Positions 34,353-42,610 of a stretch of 64,000 nt of DNA are shown here, piece by piece. The translations under genes and the position numbers were made by a program. The stretch spans positions 186,001-250,000 of the forward strand of contig NZ_JAHWCI010000009.1 of assembly GCF_019550915.1 (NCBI RefSeq), read 5' to 3'. A model generated the notes under the pieces. That model made no database searches. It was not told where the DNA came from and worked only from the letters and a program-made list of their open reading frames with translations. Every line of letters begins with the position of its first letter. The first letter of the stretch is position 1. The stretch comes from Mumia sp. zg.B17. Lineage in GTDB: Bacteria; Actinomycetota; Actinomycetes; Propionibacteriales; Nocardioidaceae.

Positions 34353-35282
34353 TCAGCGGCGCCGGTGATCCATCAGGGTCAGGCGAGGGCCGCGGCGCGG
34401 ACGGCGGAGCACCCCGTCGGCGTACAGCAGGTTGATCACCCGGCCCCGGTGACCGCGCCAGGGCTCCAGGATCTCGAGCATCGCCGCGTCGTCGACCGGC
34501 TCGCCGACGAAGGCCCAGCCGACGTCCTTGGCCAGGTTGTAGTCGCCGACCGAGACGGCGTCGGGGTCACCGAGACGCTGCCTCACCTCGGCGCTGGTCC
34601 ACACGCCGATGCCCGGGAGCGACCGCAGCCCCGCCGACACCTCGGCGTACGACCGGTCGGCGAGCCGCTCGACGGCCGTGGCCCGCTGCGCCGCCTGCAC
34701 GACGGTGCGGGACCGTGCAGGGTCGACTCCGGCGCGGTGCCACGCCCACGAGGGGAGCGCGCGCCAGTGCTCGGGCGCGAGCGGGACGACCATCGGGACC
34801 GGGGTAGGCCCGGGGGCGGCCTCGCCGTGAGCGCGGAGCAGACGCCGCCAGGCGGCGTACGCGTCGACGGACGGCACCCGCTGCTCGAGGATCGCGGGGA
34901 CGAGCGTCTCGAAGATCCGGCGCTGGGTGGGCAGCCGGAGGCCCGGGTGACGTTGCAGAGCACGCGCGACGAGCGGGATGCGCGGCTCGAACCCCGACCA
35001 GTCGTCTTGGTGGCCGAGCAGCCCGGGGACCTCGTCCAGCAGCTCGTCGGTGCCGTCGCCCCAGGCGTCGACGGTGATCTCTTCGGCGACCTCGGCTACC
35101 CGGTAGGTGACCGGGCCGGACCGCATGCGCCCCGCTCGCCACACCGCACCGTCCGAGGCGACGTGGTGCGCCGGGTCGTACGGCCCCTTGCCGAGCCTGC
35201 CCAGCGTCCAGCGCACGTCGACCGCGCCGGCAGGACGCCAGGTGCGCGAGGCGCCGGAGCGAAGTGCGGGAGAGGTCGTCAC
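34353..35282 (-). CDS. AlkA-like DNA-3-methyladenine glycosylase (HhH-GPD)
   Basis: A 309-residue base-excision repair glycosylase. The helix-hairpin-helix and GPD motif is LRSLPGIGVWTSAEVRQRLGDPDAVSVGDYNLAKDV, where the Asp of VGDYNL is in the catalytic position. The upstream half contains RIFETLVPAILEQRVPSVDAYAAWRRLL, typical of AlkA/OGG folds. GTG 35282 is chosen because the only in-frame ATG further upstream would run almost to the divergent gluQ gene. It removes alkylated purines from DNA. Confidence 0.83.
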   Translation of the reverse strand: MTTSPALRSGASRTWRPAGAVDVRWTLGRLGKGPYDPAHHVASDGAVWRAGRMRSGPVTYRVAEVAEEITVDAWGDGTDELLDEVPGLLGHQDDWSGFEPRIPLVARALQRHPGLRLPTQRRIFETLVPAILEQRVPSVDAYAAWRRLLRAHGEAAPGPTPVPMVVPLAPEHWRALPSWAWHRAGVDPARSRTVVQAAQRATAVERLADRSYAEVSAGLRSLPGIGVWTSAEVRQRLGDPDAVSVGDYNLAKDVGWAFVGEPVDDAAMLEILEPWRGHRGRVINLLYADGVLRRPRRGPRLTLMDHRRR

Positions 35283-35362
35283 CCTTCGATCGTGACACGT
35301 GCCCCCGACTCTCCTGCGTAGGATGCCGTCCTGATGAGTGGAACTCTCTGCCTGGCGCACCC

Positions 35363-36253
35363 ATGAACGGCCGCTACGCCCCGAGCCCGTCGGGTGACCT
35401 CCACGTCGGCAACCTGCGGACCGCGATGCTCGCGTGGATGTTCGCCCGCTCGACCGGTCGGGGCTTCCGGATGCGGGTGGAGGACCTCGACCGTGTCCGC
35501 CCAGGAGCCCAGGAGCGGCAGCTCGCCGACCTCGCTGCGCTCGGCATCGACTGGGACCCCCCGGTGGTCCTCCAGTCGTCGCGGCAGGCGGACTACGCGG
35601 ACGCCGTCGCGACGCTCGCCGCGCGGGGACTGACCTACGAGTGCTTCTGCACGCGCCGCGAGATCGCCGAGGCTGCGTCGGCCCCGCACGGCGTCCCGGG
35701 CCACTACCCGGGGACGTGCCGACGGCTGAGCGATGCCGAGCGTGAGGCCCGCCGCTCGCAGCGCCCCGCGGCGCTCAGGCTCGCGTCGGACGTCGACGAG
35801 TTCGCCGTCCACGACGTCCTCCACGGCACCGTCACCGGGCCGGTCGACGACCTCGTCCTGGTCCGCAACGACGGTGTGGCGGCGTACAACCTGGCAGTCG
35901 TCGTCGACGACGCCGCGATGGACGTCGACCAGGTCGTGCGGGGCGACGACCTGCTCACGTCGGCGCCTCGGCAGGCCTACCTGGCGACGCTCCTCGGCAT
36001 CACGCCGCCGGAGTACGCCCACGTCCCGCTCGCGCTCAACACCGAGGGCAAGCGACTGGCCAAGCGCGACGGCGCCGTGACCCTCGCCGACCTCGAGGCG
36101 CTGGGGTGGACGTCGGCCGACCTGGTCGCGGCGATCGCGGACTCGTTGGGGATGTCCGCGCGCGACGCCGCGGGGATGCTGGCCGAGTTCGATCCCGCCG
36201 CGCTGCCCCGTACCCCGTGGGTCTTCGTTCCGCCGGAGGCTCCGGCTGCTTGA
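35363..36253 (+). CDS. gluQ: Glutamyl-Q tRNA(Asp) synthetase
   Basis: A 296-residue truncated glutamyl-tRNA synthetase that glutamylates queuosine on tRNA(Asp). The class I signatures are present: RYAPSPSGDLHVGN at the start, and KRLAKRDGA in the KMSKS position. The zinc site of GluQ proteins is complete, with Cys94, Cys96, Tyr115 and Cys119 (YECFC..HYPGTC). It lacks the anticodon-binding domain of GltX, in line with its length. No queuosine genes are visible in the window. Confidence 0.9.
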   Translation: MNGRYAPSPSGDLHVGNLRTAMLAWMFARSTGRGFRMRVEDLDRVRPGAQERQLADLAALGIDWDPPVVLQSSRQADYADAVATLAARGLTYECFCTRREIAEAASAPHGVPGHYPGTCRRLSDAEREARRSQRPAALRLASDVDEFAVHDVLHGTVTGPVDDLVLVRNDGVAAYNLAVVVDDAAMDVDQVVRGDDLLTSAPRQAYLATLLGITPPEYAHVPLALNTEGKRLAKRDGAVTLADLEALGWTSADLVAAIADSLGMSARDAAGMLAEFDPAALPRTPWVFVPPEAPAA

Positions 36254-36262
36254 CTCGGGGGT

Positions 36263-36802
36263 GTGCTCGACGCCTACTTCCGCGAGACGCCGCTGTCCGG
36301 CATCGGCGTCGTGGTGGCGCTGCTCCTCGCCACCACGCTGGCGGCGGTGGCGCTCCGGACGGGGACCGTCTCGCCGCTGCGGGTCTGGTTGTACGCCGCC
36401 GCGCTGGGGTCGTACGCCGCCGTCACGATGATGCCGGGCGCACTCGACCAGGGCTGGCGCTGGGTCAGCCCGTTGGGTCTGCACGTCGACCCGCCACGGT
36501 GGGATGCCCTGCTGACCGGGATCGACTCCCGCTCGCTCAACGTCTGGGCCGGGCTAGCGCTAGGAGCCTCGGCCGTGCTGCTCTCGCTGGAGCTGCGCCA
36601 ATGGTGGCCGTCGCTCGTCGTCCTCGCCGCCCCGTGGCTCGTGGAGTGGTGGCAGGCGGTCATGCCCACCGCCCGCGACGGGTTGTCGGGTGAGGACGTG
36701 GGGGACAACCTCTACGGGATCGCGGTCGGGGCCGTGATCGGTCTGCTCCTCCACGCGGGGCTTGTGCTGGTCGAGCGTCGAGCGGGTACCCACGACGTGT
36801 AA
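36263..36802 (+). CDS. VanZ-family membrane protein
   Basis: A 179-residue membrane protein with about five hydrophobic segments and the VanZ-family end motif SGEDVGDNLYGIAVGAVIGLLL. VanZ gives low-level teicoplanin resistance in enterococci, but in actinobacteria the family is broad and mostly uncharacterised. It follows gluQ by nine bases, so is probably co-transcribed. GTG 36263 is the start, preceded by a G-rich run that serves as ribosome binding site. Confidence 0.75.
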   Translation: MLDAYFRETPLSGIGVVVALLLATTLAAVALRTGTVSPLRVWLYAAALGSYAAVTMMPGALDQGWRWVSPLGLHVDPPRWDALLTGIDSRSLNVWAGLALGASAVLLSLELRQWWPSLVVLAAPWLVEWWQAVMPTARDGLSGEDVGDNLYGIAVGAVIGLLLHAGLVLVERRAGTHDV

Positions 36803-36817
36803 CGGTCTGGTCGGCGC

Positions 36818-36833
36818 GGGCGACATCTCGCCC
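36818..36833 (+). terminator. Short hairpin after the gluQ-vanZ pair
   Basis: GGGCGA (36818-36823) and TCGCCC (36828-36833) pair around a four-base loop, 15 bases after the VanZ stop. No U-run follows, so termination is only suggested. Confidence 0.35.
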
Positions 36834-36898
36834 CGTGCACCGGCGGGGCCGTCGCGAGAGGATCGTCGGGAACGCCGCGTACGTACGAGGAGGTCGCC

Positions 36899-38380
36899 AT
36901 GCCGGTGAACGGTGGAGTTCTGCAGGGTCGCGAGTCCGAGGTCGTCGCGGGGGTGCATCCCCAGCTCTTCATCGGAGGCAAGTGGCGTGACGCCGAGGGC
37001 CAGAAGACCTTCGCCGTCGAGGACCCGTCCACCGGCGAGACGATCGCGCACGTCGCCGACGCGTCGGTCGCCGACGGGCGGGCCGCGCTCGACGCCGCGG
37101 TGGAGGCACAGTCCGACTGGGCCAGGACGCCGCCGCGAGAGCGCGGCGAGATCCTCCGCAAGGCTTTCGAGCTGATCACCGCCCGCGCCGACGACCTCGC
37201 GCTGCTGATGACGCTGGAGATGGGCAAGCCGCTGTCGGAGTCCAAGGCCGAGATCGCGTACGGCGCGGAGTTCTTCCGCTGGTTCTCCGAGGAGGCCGTA
37301 CGCATCAACGGCCGCTACGCCGTCGCGCCCAACGGGGCGACGCGTCTGCTCACGCTCAAGCAGCCGGTCGGGCCGTGCCTGATGATCACGCCGTGGAACT
37401 TCCCCCTCGCGATGGGCACACGCAAGATCGGCCCGGCGATCGCCGCGGGCTGCACGATGGTCGTCAAGCCGGCCGGGCTCACGCCGTTGACGATGCTCGC
37501 GCTCGCCGACCTCCTCACCGAGGCAGGGCTGCCGGAGGGCGTCCTGAACGTCGTGACGACGAGCTCGACCGGCGAGGTGATGGAGCCGCTGATCCGCGAC
37601 CCGCGCCTGCGCAAGCTCACGTTCACCGGGTCGACGCCGGTGGGCCGCAAACTCATCGAGCAGAGCGCCGAAGGCATCCTGCGGGTGTCGATGGAGCTCG
37701 GCGGCAACGCGCCCTTCCTCGTCTTCGAGGACGCGGATCTCGACAAGGCCGTGGACGGCGCGATGCTCGCCAAGATGCGCAACGTGGGTGAGGCCTGCAC
37801 CGCGGCCAACCGCTTCCTCGTCCACGAGTCCGTCGCCGACGAGTTCGGCCGCCGGCTCGCCGAGCGGATGGGCGCGATGAGCATCGGGCGCGGCTCGGAG
37901 GACGGCGTCGAGGTCGGTCCGCTGGTGGAGGGGAAGGCGCGCGACAAGGTCGCCGAGCTGGTCTCCGACGCCGTCGAAACCGGCGCGACCGTGCTCACCG
38001 GCGGCGAGGTCCCGGACGGGCCGGGCTACTTCTACCCGCCCACCGTCCTCGCCGGAGTCAGCCCGGACGCCCAGGTCTTCCGCGAGGAGATCTTCGGACC
38101 CGTCGCGCCGGTCTTCACGTTCTCCTCCGACGAGGAGGCGATCCGGATGGCGAACGACACGGAGTACGGCCTCGTCGCGTACGCGTTCACGGAGAGCCTC
38201 GCGCGCGCGGTACGGGTCTATGAGGGTCTCGAGACCGGGATGGTAGGGATCAACCAGGGCGTCGTCTCCAACCCCGCCGCGCCGTTCGGGGGCGTGAAGG
38301 CCTCCGGCTTCGGCCGTGAGGGTGGCGCGGAGGGCATCGACGAGTACCTCGAGGTGAAGTACGTGGGCCTCGCGCTCTAG
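36899..38380 (+). CDS. gabD: NAD(P)-dependent aldehyde dehydrogenase, succinate-semialdehyde type
   Basis: A 493-residue ALDH of the GabD group. The coenzyme segment PVGPCLMITPWNFPLAM, catalytic Glu in MELGGNAPFLV, catalytic Cys in NVGEACTAANRF and the C-terminal NPAAPFGGVKASGFGREGG are intact. It would oxidise succinate semialdehyde (or a similar aldehyde) to the acid, feeding the TCA cycle. GAGGAGG precedes ATG 36899. No gabT or GABA permease is nearby. The dispersed palindrome follows its stop. Confidence 0.85.
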   Translation: MPVNGGVLQGRESEVVAGVHPQLFIGGKWRDAEGQKTFAVEDPSTGETIAHVADASVADGRAALDAAVEAQSDWARTPPRERGEILRKAFELITARADDLALLMTLEMGKPLSESKAEIAYGAEFFRWFSEEAVRINGRYAVAPNGATRLLTLKQPVGPCLMITPWNFPLAMGTRKIGPAIAAGCTMVVKPAGLTPLTMLALADLLTEAGLPEGVLNVVTTSSTGEVMEPLIRDPRLRKLTFTGSTPVGRKLIEQSAEGILRVSMELGGNAPFLVFEDADLDKAVDGAMLAKMRNVGEACTAANRFLVHESVADEFGRRLAERMGAMSIGRGSEDGVEVGPLVEGKARDKVAELVSDAVETGATVLTGGEVPDGPGYFYPPTVLAGVSPDAQVFREEIFGPVAPVFTFSSDEEAIRMANDTEYGLVAYAFTESLARAVRVYEGLETGMVGINQGVVSNPAAPFGGVKASGFGREGGAEGIDEYLEVKYVGLAL

Positions 38381-38410
38381 GGCCCGGCCCGCGCCCATTT
38401 CCCCCGCCCC

Positions 38411-38481
38411 CGTCCCCGATTTGTGCAGTTGGTGAAGGTTCTTCGACGCGAGACCTTCACCAACTGCACAAATCGGGGACG
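38411..38481. repeat. Dispersed palindromic element, copy 2 (29-base perfect arms)
   Basis: The left arm (38411-38439, beginning CGTCCCCGATTTGTGCAG) and right arm (38453-38481) are perfect 29-base reverse complements around a 13-base loop. The left arm repeats the start of the element at 6461-6488, including the preceding CGTCCCCG. It lies between the convergent ALDH and SRPBCC genes and could terminate both. Confidence 0.93.
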
Positions 38482-38501
38482 GGACGGACGGGACCGGTCG
38501 G

Positions 38502-38939
38502 CTAGAGGTGGCGGCCCTCGGCGAGGAACGCCAGCCGACGGAGCGACTCACGGTTGCGCGCCTGGAGGCCGAGGGACTCCACGGGCTTCGGAAGGAGCTT
38601 CGCGGGCCCGCTGACGGTGTGCTCCTCCATCTCGACCGTCGTCGTCGCCCCGTTGTCCTCGAGCGTGAGACGGACGACGCCCTCGCCGAGCGGCCACGCC
38701 CGGACGCGGAGCTCGAGCCGCCGTCCCGGATCGCAGGCGATGACGCTCGTGGTGTCGTCGATGAGCATCGGCCACGTCCCGACCGAGTGGTGGATCTTGG
38801 TGCCCGGCTCAGGGAACCCGTCGTCGACCCGACGGATGCGGGAGGCGCCGACGACCCATCCGGCATAGGTCCAGCCGTCGGCGAGGACGGCGAAGACCTG
38901 GTCGGCGGGGGCGGCGATCTCACGTGAGACGACGGTCAT
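38502..38939 (-). CDS. SRPBCC-family (polyketide cyclase/START-like) protein
   Basis: A 145-residue ligand-binding fold: it opens VVSREIAAPADQVFAVLADGWTYAGW, the standard SRPBCC start, and ends in a long helix (KPVESLGLQARNRESLRRLAFL). It probably binds a hydrophobic small molecule. ATG 38939 overlaps the last 20 bases of the upstream phytoene-desaturase-like gene on the same strand, so it is translationally coupled to it. The open frame upstream of the ATG is shadow. AAGGAG lies about six bases before the ATG. Confidence 0.82.
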   Translation of the reverse strand: MTVVSREIAAPADQVFAVLADGWTYAGWVVGASRIRRVDDGFPEPGTKIHHSVGTWPMLIDDTTSVIACDPGRRLELRVRAWPLGEGVVRLTLEDNGATTTVEMEEHTVSGPAKLLPKPVESLGLQARNRESLRRLAFLAEGRHL

Positions 38940-40581
38940 CAGGTGCTCCTTCTCGAAGGGTGGGGACATCTCCGCGGCGCAGACGGGCGACGAGCGGACG
39001 CGCGCGGCGGAGCAGGGCAGGTTCGGCGAGCACGGCGCGGGCCGCGTTCGCCCCGGGGGCTCCGTGCACACCGCCGCCGGGATGGGCCGACGCCGACGCC
39101 AGGAACAGGCCGGGCACCGGGGTCGTCGCGCGACCGTTGCCGGGGACGGGTCGGAAGATCAGCTGCTGGTGGATCGCGGAGGTGCCGCCGTTGACGGCAC
39201 CGCCGACGAGGTTCGCGTCCCGAGCCTCGAGCTCGCGCGGACCGAGGACCCGTCGAGCGACGATCCGGCTCGCGAGGTCCGGGGCATGGGCCTCGAGCCG
39301 GCGTTGCATCCGATCGGCGAAGCGCTCGACCTCGTCGCGGTCCCAGCGACCCGTGATGCGGTCACCGCCGGCGTCGTGCCGGACGTCCTGGGGCACGTGC
39401 GCGTAAGCCCAGAGGGCCTCGGTCCCCGCCGGGGAGCGGGTCGGGTCGGCGGTGGTCATCTGGCCGACGAGGACGAACGGCTCGCCGGGCACGGTGTGCG
39501 CGTTGATCTGCGCGGTCGTCTCAGCGATCTCGCTCACGGAGTCGGCGAGATGGACCGTGCCGGGCGGGGCGTCCGGCGGCGACGACCAGGGCACCGGGCC
39601 GTCGAGCGCCCAGTCGACCTTGATCGTCCCCGGGTCGAGCTGGAACCGCTGCATCCGACGGCGCAGGCGCGCGGGGAGCTCGGCCTCCGGGATCAGGTCG
39701 CCGTACAGCGACGAGGCCACGACGTCGGCCACGACCGCACGTCGGGCGGTGACGACCTCGCCGTCCGCGACCCGGACGCCGACCGCTCGTCGGTCGCGGA
39801 GCAGGACCCGGTCGACGCGCGACGAGGTACGGATGTCGCCCCCCAGGGAGGCGAACCGCCGTGCCAGCGCCGCCGAGAGCCGGCCGGCCCCACCCCGAGG
39901 CACCGGGAACCCGACGGTCTGCCCCAGCATCGTCATGAGGAGACCCATCAACCCCGAGCCGGCGGCGTCGGCGGGGATGTCGGCGTGCGCGGCGTTGCCG
40001 GCGATCAGCAGGCCCGCGCCTGGACCCTCGAAGCCGTCGCTGCCGAGGGCGGCCGCGGGCTCCAGCAGACGGCGTACGTAGTCGATCCCTCCGACCGAGC
40101 GCAGCGCCCACAACGTCCTGGCCCCGGCACGCAGCGGCGGGAACGGCGTCGTCAGGGCGTCGACCATCGCGTCGCCGACGTGACGCCAATCGTCGACCCA
40201 CGCGCGCCAGCGGTCGCCGTCGCCGGAGCCGAGCGCCTCGAGGGACCGGGCGGTCGCGTCGACGTCACGGTGCAGCATCGCCCACGAGCCGTCAGGGAGC
40301 GGGTGCCCGAGGACGGCGGGCGCGTGGCTCCACTCCAGACCGTGCCTCTCGAGGCCGAGCCCGCCGATCGCGCCCGACGCCGCCGCGAGGGGATAGAACG
40401 AGCTGAACGTGTCGTGCTCGTAGTCGGGGTGCACGTCGCGCGCGCTGCGCACGGCTCCACCCACCTCCGGCTGCGCCTCGAGGACGACCACGTCGAGTCC
40501 CGCGTCGGCGAGGAGGTTCGCCGCCACGAGACCGTTCGGCCCGGCCCCGACGACGACCGCGTCGTACTCGGTCGTGGCCAC
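38920..40581 (-). CDS. Phytoene-desaturase-like FAD oxidoreductase
   Basis: A 553-residue protein of the CrtI/RetSat-like amine oxidase superfamily. The N-terminal FAD site is YDAVVVGAGPNGLVAANLLADAG. Later family segments are PRGGAGRLSAALARRF and the C-terminal LFLASASAHPGGGVHGAPGANAA. No other carotenoid genes are nearby, so desaturation of phytoene is not implied; a membrane-lipid or terpenoid substrate is possible. GAGAGGGAG precedes ATG 40581. It is divergent from the Rieske flavoprotein gene. Confidence 0.85.
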   Translation of the reverse strand: MATTEYDAVVVGAGPNGLVAANLLADAGLDVVVLEAQPEVGGAVRSARDVHPDYEHDTFSSFYPLAAASGAIGGLGLERHGLEWSHAPAVLGHPLPDGSWAMLHRDVDATARSLEALGSGDGDRWRAWVDDWRHVGDAMVDALTTPFPPLRAGARTLWALRSVGGIDYVRRLLEPAAALGSDGFEGPGAGLLIAGNAAHADIPADAAGSGLMGLLMTMLGQTVGFPVPRGGAGRLSAALARRFASLGGDIRTSSRVDRVLLRDRRAVGVRVADGEVVTARRAVVADVVASSLYGDLIPEAELPARLRRRMQRFQLDPGTIKVDWALDGPVPWSSPPDAPPGTVHLADSVSEIAETTAQINAHTVPGEPFVLVGQMTTADPTRSPAGTEALWAYAHVPQDVRHDAGGDRITGRWDRDEVERFADRMQRRLEAHAPDLASRIVARRVLGPRELEARDANLVGGAVNGGTSAIHQQLIFRPVPGNGRATTPVPGLFLASASAHPGGGVHGAPGANAARAVLAEPALLRRARPLVARLRRGDVPTLREGAPDDRRLT

Positions 40582-40702
40582 GTGAACTCCCTCTCGGATC
40601 CGGTAGACGGCCCCCCGGCGGTACCCCTGGAGGGCGGTCTGAAACCCCGCGTGTCCTGCGCGAGGCTGGGTACCGGTGAGCCCGACGGAAGGAACGAACC
40701 CG

Positions 40703-42151
40703 ATGCACTCCTGGTGGTACGACCAGAACCCTGACCGCCCGACCTACTCCCCGCTGAGCGAGGACCTCTCGTGCGACGTCGTCGTCGTGGGCGCGGGCCT
40801 GGTCGGGGCCACGACCGCGCTCGCGCTCGCTCGCGCCGGAACCTCGGTCGTCGTGCTCGAAGGGCGCACCGTCGCTGCCGGGACGACAGGGGGTACGACC
40901 GGCAAGGTGAGCCTCCTCCAGGGCTCGCGCCTCTCGACGCTCCAGCGGCACCACCCCGAGCGCCTCCGGGGCTACGTCGAGGCCAACCGCTCCGGCCAGG
41001 AGTGGATCCGAGCGTTCTGCCAGAGCAGCGGTCTGCCGTACGACGTCCGCGACGCGGTGACGTACGCGACGACCGCGCACGGCGAGAGCCAGCTGCGGCG
41101 CGAGCACGAGGCGTGCGTGGAGGCAGGACTGCCGGTGGTGTGGGAGGACAGCCTCGAGCTGCCGTACGAGGTGCGAGGCGCGATCCGGCTCGCCGGGCAG
41201 GGGCAGATCGACGCCGTCGCGGTCACCGACCGCATCATGTCCGACGCCGTCGAGGCGGGGGCGCGGCTCTTCGAGCAGACTCGTGTCCTTCGCGTGGACG
41301 GCGGTGAGAGGCCCCGGGTCCGGACCGAGCACGCGACGGTCGACGCGCGCCACGTCGTCCTCGCCACCGGGATACCGATCCTCGACCGTGGCGGCTTCTT
41401 CGCCCGCCTCTCCCCGGAGCGGTCGTACGCCGCCGCCTTCCGCACCGACGGTCCCGCGGTGGACGCGATGCACCTGTCGATCGACACTCCGACCCGCTCC
41501 CTGCGGACGTCGACGCCCGACGAGTCGGTGCTCGTCGTCGGCGGCAACGGGCACACCACCGGGCGCGCCCGGTCCGAGGCGCAGAAGGTCGACGACCTCG
41601 TCGCCTGGTCCCAGAGCACCTTCGGCGTGGGGGACCCGCTGGCCACGTGGTCGGCGCAGGACTACGCGCCCGCCTCCGGTCTGCCCTACGTCGGCAGGCT
41701 TCTGCCGAACCGCGGGGCGGTCCACGTCGCGACCGGCTTCAACAAGTGGGGGTTGGCGATGGGTGCGGCCGCGGGCCTCGCCCTCGCCGGTGACCTCTTG
41801 GGCGAGACGCCCTCGTGGCGCGACGCTGTCAGCTCCTGGCGCCGACCCGCGCTGCGTGATGCGGCGAAGGCGGCTGAGCTCAACGCGTCGGTCGGTGTGG
41901 AGATGGGCAAGGGATGGGTCTCGGCCGCGGTGACGCGCGACGGCGCCCCGCCGTCGGTCGGCGGGGTGCCGCCCTGCGCGGACTCCGGTAACGGCGCGCC
42001 GGTCTCGGCGGTCTGCACCCACCTCGGCGGGATCGTGGAGTGGAACGACGCCGAGCGGTCCTGGGACTGCCCCCTGCACGGGTCGCGGTTCGCCGAGGAC
42101 GGCTCGGTCATCGAGGGTCCGGCGACCCGTCCGCTCAAGCCGTGCCGGTGA
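40703..42151 (+). CDS. FAD-dependent oxidoreductase with C-terminal Rieske [2Fe-2S] domain
   Basis: A 482-residue protein. Residues 20-385 form a DAO-type FAD domain (CDVVVVGAGLVGATTALALARAG; TTGGTTGKVSLLQG). After about residue 395 a Rieske domain follows, with CTHLGG and CPLHGSRF supplying the two Cys and two His ligands. The DAO-Rieske arrangement is a known but little-studied family; electrons probably pass between flavin and cluster. ATG 40703 has GGAAGG upstream at some distance; GTG 40676 is an alternative. The substrate is unknown. Confidence 0.88.
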   Translation: MHSWWYDQNPDRPTYSPLSEDLSCDVVVVGAGLVGATTALALARAGTSVVVLEGRTVAAGTTGGTTGKVSLLQGSRLSTLQRHHPERLRGYVEANRSGQEWIRAFCQSSGLPYDVRDAVTYATTAHGESQLRREHEACVEAGLPVVWEDSLELPYEVRGAIRLAGQGQIDAVAVTDRIMSDAVEAGARLFEQTRVLRVDGGERPRVRTEHATVDARHVVLATGIPILDRGGFFARLSPERSYAAAFRTDGPAVDAMHLSIDTPTRSLRTSTPDESVLVVGGNGHTTGRARSEAQKVDDLVAWSQSTFGVGDPLATWSAQDYAPASGLPYVGRLLPNRGAVHVATGFNKWGLAMGAAAGLALAGDLLGETPSWRDAVSSWRRPALRDAAKAAELNASVGVEMGKGWVSAAVTRDGAPPSVGGVPPCADSGNGAPVSAVCTHLGGIVEWNDAERSWDCPLHGSRFAEDGSVIEGPATRPLKPCR

Positions 42152-42216
42152 GTTCCGCACGCTGAGCCGGTCAGCACCGGGAGGGGTCCGGACGTGACCC
42201 CGCAAGGAGGGCGACC

Positions 42217-42594
42217 ATGCTTGCCGACTCACCGGCCTTCAGCGGCTTCTCGGTCGACGACACCGCGGCTGCGCAGGCCTTCTACTCCGACACGCTCGGC
42301 CTCGACGTGGAGGAGCAGGACGGGATGCTGACGCTGCACCTCGCGGGTGCCCGCGACACGCTCGTCTACCCCAAGGGCGACCAGCACCAGCCGGCGTCGT
42401 TCACCGTCCTGAACTTCCCGGTGCCCGACATCGAGACGGCCGTGGACACCCTCGCCGGGCGCGGTGTGTCGTTCGAGAGGTACGAGGGCACGCCCATGGC
42501 CACCGATGCCACGGGCATCTTCCGTGGAGGAGGACCGCTCATCGCGTGGTTCACCGACCCCGCGGGAAACGTGCTCTCGGTGATCCAGCAGTAG
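42217..42594 (+). CDS. VOC-family (glyoxalase-like) protein
   Basis: A 125-residue vicinal-oxygen-chelate protein with the two-repeat fold: FSVDDTAAAQAFYSDTLGLDVEEQDGM and PDIETAVDTLAGRGVSFERYEG, ending in WFTDPAGNVLSVIQ. Such proteins include lyases, isomerases and antibiotic-binding proteins; the reaction cannot be assigned. AAGGAGG lies a few bases before ATG 42217. It ends 16 bases before the convergent ABC exporter gene. Confidence 0.85.
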   Translation: MLADSPAFSGFSVDDTAAAQAFYSDTLGLDVEEQDGMLTLHLAGARDTLVYPKGDQHQPASFTVLNFPVPDIETAVDTLAGRGVSFERYEGTPMATDATGIFRGGGPLIAWFTDPAGNVLSVIQQ

Positions 42595-42610
42595 CCAGGC
42601 GCGAGGCAGG

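Noticed and set aside
36263-36802. Glycopeptide resistance suggested by the VanZ-like gene
   Set aside because: There are no vanHAX or vanRS genes nearby, and the VanZ family is broad in Actinobacteria.
36560-38923. A 787-residue minus-strand open frame
   Set aside because: It is a shadow of VanZ, the aldehyde dehydrogenase and the palindrome. It shares QLHKSGTG with another shadow at 6335-6520 only because both read through the dispersed repeat.
38920-40581. Carotenoid gene cluster
   Set aside because: No crtB, crtE or cyclase is present; the family also contains enzymes of other pathways.
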